A program made the position numbers and the translations under genes. A DNA stretch of 38,934 nt, taken from positions 1-38,934 of the IMG/VR virus record IMGVR_UViG_3300022752_000172. One strand, given 5' to 3'. Below the pieces are notes generated by a model, which made no database searches, was not told where the DNA came from, and saw only the letters and a program-made list of their open reading frames with translations. This document shows, piece after piece, positions 34,039 through 38,934 of the stretch (its first letter is position 1; every line of letters starts with the position of its first letter). The stretch comes from a virus.

Positions 34039-34062
34039 GCCAAATATATTTGATGATTTAAT

Positions 34063-34767
34063 TTATGCTGTAGGTGGAGGAGTTTCCATTTGAGGTAGTG
34101 TTACTGGAATCTTCTCTATATCAGAATAATTAATATTTTCAATATAATGCCTGCGAGATGGATTTGCTCCAGATTCTTCGGGTTTACTGTGCTCATAATT
34201 AGTAAATCCGGGCATTTTTAATGGACAACTAAGTCGTGGATAATCTAATTTACTATATTGTTCTCCTTCAGCAACTAGCCAAGTATGAGGTTTATCGCCA
34301 CAACCACATCCACCACAGAAGTGTTTTCCAGGAATTACTGTGCTATTTTTAAGGTATTCACATGGCGGTAACTGACCTCCCTGTGCTTGATTACCAAAAC
34401 AACTAAGAACTCTGAGTTGTTTTATGGGTTTATTAATTTTAGCATTTGCCAATCCTCTGGATGCTACTGCAGACGCAAAACTCTGAACCATTCCTATTTT
34501 TTTACCAATCTGTTCTTTAATACTAGTTGGAGATTCTACTTCTCTTTTTTGAAATTCTATTTGTTTAGTTTCCGGTGCTTGTTCTGGTTCTACTTTTTGT
34601 GGACCAGATTGTGTTGTTTTCATCGGAATACCAGGAACAGGAAATGGTATATACGTAACATTTGGAGGTATCGGAACACCAGGTTCAATTGATTTAGTTG
34701 GTTCTACTTTTGGGGGACTTGGTTGAATATTTTTATTTCCACATCCACAACCTTTTTTGTTTTGCAT
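34063..34767 (-). CDS. Proline-rich protein with cysteine-rich putative metal-binding domain
   Basis: 234 residues. CGCG lies at 7-10, then a Pro-rich linker (residues 15-80) with PPKVEP and IPPNVTYIPFPVPGIP, a helical part (83-110), and a cysteine domain with Cys at 123, 136, 151, 154, 156 and 181. The CGGCGC cluster with spaced Cys and His (H149, H161) could bind zinc or iron. No signal peptide, so cytoplasmic or virion. AGGAG lies ten bases before ATG. It precedes the neck genes and follows adhesin-like genes; function unknown. Confidence 0.75.
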   Translation of the reverse strand: MQNKKGCGCGNKNIQPSPPKVEPTKSIEPGVPIPPNVTYIPFPVPGIPMKTTQSGPQKVEPEQAPETKQIEFQKREVESPTSIKEQIGKKIGMVQSFASAVASRGLANAKINKPIKQLRVLSCFGNQAQGGQLPPCEYLKNSTVIPGKHFCGGCGCGDKPHTWLVAEGEQYSKLDYPRLSCPLKMPGFTNYEHSKPEESGANPSRRHYIENINYSDIEKIPVTLPQMETPPPTA

Positions 34768-34794
34768 AATGAAAAACTCCTAATATTATATATG

Positions 34795-36150
34795 TTATGT
34801 TCCCAGATAAATTCTTCGTATTAATCTGACTCTTGCATTATATTTCATACTTTGTTCTGGTATGACTAATACTTCTCCAAATCTATCTGTTGTATTCATT
34901 TGGGCATACGCAAACCCAGTACTAGAAGATATATTTAAAAAAGAAGAAGTCAAATAATAATCTGCATTTAGTGGTGTGAATCCAGATGTTGTATAATTTT
35001 GTCCTAGATTTTGAAATATAAATTCTAATTCTTGTTTGCTAGGAATATACCAATCAGTAAATCCGTTTATATTTTCTTCAGTTACATTGGGAACTGGTTG
35101 ATTGTATAGATTATAAAATCCATCATAAGTTGAAGTTCCGGTAATCCCCATAGTCAATCTTGGTAGATAAGTATCACTGGGTGCTACAATAATAATCCAA
35201 CGTCTATTTGTTGTTCCAGAACCAGATCTATTTGATTTATATACGCTGGCCTTTCCAGATATTATATTTCCAAAAATATTAGAAACACCTGGTTCAAATA
35301 TACCAGCATATAATCCACCTTGATACATGGTATATTCTGTTGGTAATTTTTCTAAAATATTAGAAGACGAAACAATAGTAGAATAACTAGCTGTAGTAGG
35401 AACAGACTTTTGATTTTCTTGATCGGGAAAATAAACACCAGAACACAGAGATCCAGAAGTGCATGATTTTATATACCCAAAATAATTCCAAAATCCATTA
35501 CAATTATTTTTAGTTGTTATACCACAAGTAACAATTTCATCAGCAGATTGTTCACAACAATTTCCTAAAATATTTTCTTCTTTAGCACATTCGGTACTGG
35601 TATCTGGTGTACATTCCGCGATTAAAGTATCTTCGGTTTTTTGTGTTCCATTACAGACGATATCGCCACCATTGGATATACAGGATCCACCACTATAAAA
35701 AGCGTATTTTAAACCAGCTGTAGTTCCTTGATGAAGAGCAACACAGTCTTCTAACTGACTTACTTGTATACATTTATTAATATAATTATCGCCTTCCAAA
35801 ACCCAATGACAGCATGCACTAGACACTAATGGAGCAGTAGTGGGGCATCCAGTTGAGTAATCCCCCCATCTAGCCTTTTTTGATCCAGCAGATTTATAAC
35901 AATTACATTCTGTAATATTACTAGTCTGTGTTATACTACCACCACCATTATACACACAACAAGTTTTTTTAGTTTGTCTAGGGCAAGGAAAAGTATCAAT
36001 AACCCAGATACCACCTTGATTTAAACATTCTCTTTGAGTTTTATTTGAAGTTGAATTACCAGAACCGTCAGCACTACAACATTTACCTATTCTAATAGGT
36101 TCATTATATTCAAACGGTTTATCTGATATTATTTTATTAAAATTTGTCAT
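34795..36150 (-). CDS. Cysteine-rich virion protein with C-terminal DUF1566/Lcl-like domain
   Basis: 451 residues. Residues 20-240 carry about four degenerate cysteine repeats, each opening with a CC pair (GKCC at 22-25, TCC at 63, ACC at 112, NCC at 197) and continuing C-x(n)-C-x-x-GG-x-W, a disulfide-type pattern. Residues 335-446 contain TYDGFYNLYN, GFTDWYIPSKQELEFIFQNL (363-382) and YNARVRLIRR, which is the DUF1566/Lcl C-terminal signature seen in adhesins. A host-binding tip or tail-fibre protein is likely. The ATG has no ribosome site but is coupled to the upstream stop one base away. Confidence 0.8.
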   Translation of the reverse strand: MTNFNKIISDKPFEYNEPIRIGKCCSADGSGNSTSNKTQRECLNQGGIWVIDTFPCPRQTKKTCCVYNGGGSITQTSNITECNCYKSAGSKKARWGDYSTGCPTTAPLVSSACCHWVLEGDNYINKCIQVSQLEDCVALHQGTTAGLKYAFYSGGSCISNGGDIVCNGTQKTEDTLIAECTPDTSTECAKEENILGNCCEQSADEIVTCGITTKNNCNGFWNYFGYIKSCTSGSLCSGVYFPDQENQKSVPTTASYSTIVSSSNILEKLPTEYTMYQGGLYAGIFEPGVSNIFGNIISGKASVYKSNRSGSGTTNRRWIIIVAPSDTYLPRLTMGITGTSTYDGFYNLYNQPVPNVTEENINGFTDWYIPSKQELEFIFQNLGQNYTTSGFTPLNADYYLTSSFLNISSSTGFAYAQMNTTDRFGEVLVIPEQSMKYNARVRLIRRIYLGT

Positions 36151-36151
36151 A

Positions 36152-38934
36152 TTAACAGTCTGTTAAATTGGAACACAGATCAGCAGCATTAGTACAATCT
36201 ATACTTACACACATATCATTAATATATTTATTCTTTATTTGAGTAAGAACAAATTCTGGAATTGTTGGAGCAGATTCTGGATCTCCCTGTATTGGAATTA
36301 GTCTTGATAGTGCATAATCTTCAAGAACTATATCATTCTGATAACAGCTGTCATACGGATAAAATTGATGATTAAATAATACTTCATCTGTACCTCCTCT
36401 TGAATCTCTATATGGGACTAATCCTTTTCTTTCCCAATCCAGATAATTAGAATACATTACTTTACCAATATCACCAGAATAATAACTTTCTCTAGCAAGA
36501 ATGTATACATTACCAGATTTTAATAAATCTCTCATGGTAAGATTTCCTGGAATACCAGAAACTATATCAGCTGTTATTTGTATTCCCGATATTTCGTGAT
36601 ATTGATATGAGCTTCCAGTAGAAACTATATTAAATATTTCTCCACTTTCTGGTGAAGGACTATATCCTAAATCTATCAAAATATAAGGAGAAGTGGTTGC
36701 ATCATATCCAAACTGCATCTTAAATGGAACTGTTATATCGTATATAATAGTACCATCAGTCCACAGTACTTTAATAGCACAGCGTTTTGTGATTTGTCCT
36801 AGAAAAGCGGATGTTAAAAATCTAATTCTAAACGAATAATCAAGACCTCCTGTGGCTGGATCTGGATAATAAACATTTGAATAACCAATTTTAGTAACTG
36901 GTCTTAGATTATTGAGATCTACTTTAGGAACATATTTTCCAACTAATACTGGACCGCATTGTGTACCAAAATCTGTAAAGGTTCTTTGATTTAATAAATC
37001 TGGATCACTTGGATTTATAGAACAAGAATCAAAATAAGTATTACAATTACTCCAACCACCAAGACCACTTAAATTTCTAACAGTTTGACCAGTTTTTGAA
37101 GAACCACATTTATCATTAAAAACAAAACCATACATGGTCAATCCAGCACCAGGAGATTGAAAAATTGTTTTCGTTTTAAATATTTTTCCATCTTTTACTT
37201 CTAAATACGAAATATTATTATTTTTCAACCATCTATTATCGATAGAATCAACCCGCAATTCACATTTTTGATTGTTACTGTTTGCATATTTATCTCCACC
37301 TTTCCACATATTATGAACTGGTGTTGACGAGGCACGAGATAAATCCCAAGACAATTGATTTGGTTGTCCGTATTGTCTGAAGTTTCCTTCAGTTAACCAA
37401 ATTACATTTTTATTAACACCATTATTTTGAAGAGTTACTGTGTTTATATTATCAGTATTATCATATACTAGTGTACTTGTATTAAATGCACCACCATCAA
37501 ATCCTGATACAAAACAATCTTTTCCTATAAACTCTAAAAGTTCTGGAATCACATTAGCACTGCAACCTTTTTCTCCAATTTGAGCAGTTTCAGAACACGG
37601 AATACATATTTTATTTAAATAATCTGTTGGTTTTTCTTTATTGAAAATATTTTTTAATATATTTCCAAGATTGGTAAGTTTTGCTGGTTCTGAACCACTA
37701 GTATCAACAGACGTAAATTCAATAATATCATTTAAAGAATATAATCCAGTTCCTGGCTTTGCTATACCAGATAAATCTTTCTTTATTGTGTATGGAACTT
37801 GTTTGCTAAGAGTGCAGAATCCTGGCATATAAGAACCAGGATTGGTAGTATTAAGAGTTCCAAACCATTTAACTTCTTTTAATTGTGCTCCATTCCCACA
37901 ATCGGTATTACAGAATATAGATCCACCTCCACAACCAGCCAAATAATTACTACTTCCTATATCTCTATAAATTTCACTTGTAGTACCAATATTATACACA
38001 TTCATACATTCACTGTTATTTTTTACTATTATTGTATAATATTTGTATTCATATTCAGTAGTAGAAATAGGAGGACAAGAACCAAATCCTGCAGGAGTAT
38101 TTAATCCACTACCATTACATCGACCACTGCCAACACAGCCTGCTTGTGCATCTTTACCAGAAAAATAAGAACCAGTCTGTGTGCATGTAGTTTCTTTGGC
38201 AAGAACTATTCCGTATACATCATATGTTGTATTTTGAAAAGTTATATCATTTGTATACGGAACTTGTATTACTTTATCTTTATTAAATTTATCTTTACAT
38301 TGCTCACAACTTGCTTTTGCTAAATTATCAGGATCAAGAGCATCGGTTCCTAAAACAGGACCACTTATAGTTTGTTTATTTTGCATAAGTGGATTAAATA
38401 GTTGTGACATTCTTGCTACTACTACTTCTCCCTGTTTTTGAATATAATTTTGTAATCTATTTTGAAGAGTAACTTGTAGTAATCCGGCATCAATGCCATG
38501 TGTTTGTGCTACTGCATTAATAACATTTTTATCTAAACTTACAATATTAAAATACGGCTGATAATCTTGACAGATCCATCCATCACACACCTCAGGATTA
38601 TCAGCAACAGCAACAGGATCACTAACAAATAAAGGAGTTCCTGGACAAGTTCTACAACAGGTAGTAAAAAAATCGTCTGCAGCTTCAATTATACCACATA
38701 TATCTGGTGATATGGCACAAGTACTATACGGAACTTTAACTCTACATTCTGGTCTACATGGTCTTAAATTATTTTTAGATTTACTGTCTGCACTATTAAT
38801 ATCAACATAATCCCAATCTCCACTAAACCAATATGTTGTTCCTGCTCCCGGTTCATTGTATTCTGCATGATAGCACGGAGGAGTTGCAGTAGGTATATTT
38901 GTGTCGGCAAAAAGTGGAGTATTGTCAAAATTAG
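36152..38934 (-). CDS. Very large cysteine-rich virion protein, 5' end beyond window
   Basis: The frame is open from the stop at 36152 through the window edge, at least 927 codons. An internal GTG at 38590 begins a shorter reading, but in-frame coding continues upstream without stops and with the same composition (CYHAEYNEPGAGTTYWFSG, PCRPECRVKVPYSTC, FFTTCCRTCPG), so the true start lies beyond 38934. It is rich in Cys, Gly, Asn, Ser and Tyr, with Cys pairs throughout (CEQCKD, CVGSGRCNG, ending CTNAADLCSNLTDC) and no membrane segment. A tail-tip or fibre-like structural protein is the likely role; no catalytic motif recognised. Confidence 0.82.
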   Translation of the reverse strand, partial: NFDNTPLFADTNIPTATPPCYHAEYNEPGAGTTYWFSGDWDYVDINSADSKSKNNLRPCRPECRVKVPYSTCAISPDICGIIEAADDFFTTCCRTCPGTPLFVSDPVAVADNPEVCDGWICQDYQPYFNIVSLDKNVINAVAQTHGIDAGLLQVTLQNRLQNYIQKQGEVVVARMSQLFNPLMQNKQTISGPVLGTDALDPDNLAKASCEQCKDKFNKDKVIQVPYTNDITFQNTTYDVYGIVLAKETTCTQTGSYFSGKDAQAGCVGSGRCNGSGLNTPAGFGSCPPISTTEYEYKYYTIIVKNNSECMNVYNIGTTSEIYRDIGSSNYLAGCGGGSIFCNTDCGNGAQLKEVKWFGTLNTTNPGSYMPGFCTLSKQVPYTIKKDLSGIAKPGTGLYSLNDIIEFTSVDTSGSEPAKLTNLGNILKNIFNKEKPTDYLNKICIPCSETAQIGEKGCSANVIPELLEFIGKDCFVSGFDGGAFNTSTLVYDNTDNINTVTLQNNGVNKNVIWLTEGNFRQYGQPNQLSWDLSRASSTPVHNMWKGGDKYANSNNQKCELRVDSIDNRWLKNNNISYLEVKDGKIFKTKTIFQSPGAGLTMYGFVFNDKCGSSKTGQTVRNLSGLGGWSNCNTYFDSCSINPSDPDLLNQRTFTDFGTQCGPVLVGKYVPKVDLNNLRPVTKIGYSNVYYPDPATGGLDYSFRIRFLTSAFLGQITKRCAIKVLWTDGTIIYDITVPFKMQFGYDATTSPYILIDLGYSPSPESGEIFNIVSTGSSYQYHEISGIQITADIVSGIPGNLTMRDLLKSGNVYILARESYYSGDIGKVMYSNYLDWERKGLVPYRDSRGGTDEVLFNHQFYPYDSCYQNDIVLEDYALSRLIPIQGDPESAPTIPEFVLTQIKNKYINDMCVSIDCTNAADLCSNLTDC

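Noticed and set aside
34041-34052. 12-base palindrome CAAATATATTTG
   Set aside because: AT-rich palindromes arise easily here and no second copy was seen in front of other genes.

Overview
The window is a stretch of a T4-type contractile-tailed phage genome (tevenvirus-related, but clearly divergent from T4 itself). The evidence is a near-complete T4 core set: neck, terminase, tail, portal, prohead and capsid genes (13-14-15-16-17-18-19-20-21-22-23), recombination genes (uvsY, uvsW, 46, 47), the late sigma factor (55), RNase H (rnh), the clamp and clamp loader (45, 44, 62) and the translational repressor regA. DNA is AT-rich and packed: every supported gene lies on the minus strand, most junctions are ATGA or TAATG overlaps, and no gap reaches 300 bases. 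The host cannot be read from this window. I see no tRNA, rRNA, CRISPR array, insertion sequence or integrase.

In transcription order (right to left): 38934-34063 holds three cysteine- or proline-rich proteins, probably virion or adhesin proteins, the first cut by the window edge. 34024-29774 is the neck and packaging block (13, 14, 15, 16, 17). 29733-25693 is a short sheath gene (18), two tandem tail-tube genes (19 and a paralogue) and the portal (20). 25696-20939 is prohead assembly: a gp67-like acidic core protein and a small neighbour, protease 21, a protein with a T4-like capsid-targeting leader, scaffold 22 and major capsid 23, ending in an intrinsic terminator. 20866-9729 begins with a third tail-tube-like protein and continues with uvsY, uvsW, an Sm-like protein, 55, 47, 46, small unknowns, rnh, 45, 44, 62 and regA. 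9726-1066 is a very AT-rich glycan island of nine genes: six glycosyltransferase-like genes from 9726 to 4783 with a KpsF/KdsD-like isomerase among them, then a nucleotidyltransferase-kinase fusion, an FkbM-type methyltransferase, a HAD phosphatase and a glycosyltransferase-TPR protein (counting both ends, seven glycosyltransferase-like and four sugar-metabolism or tailoring genes). Two further virion-like genes close the window at 1050-1.

The transcription signals stand out. T4-type late promoters (TATAAATA or CATAAATA) precede 23, 22, 18 and the TPR glycosyltransferase with ordinary 24-34 base leaders and Shine-Dalgarno sites. At the tail-tube-like gene, 13, 20 and the 652-1050 gene, the same octamer sits only 5-7 bases before ATG and there is no Shine-Dalgarno site. 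Two sigma70-like promoters, before uvsY and rnh, also end 6-7 bases before ATG. These six genes are therefore predicted to make leaderless or nearly leaderless mRNAs. The window thus encodes its own late sigma factor and clamp together with the promoters they should serve.
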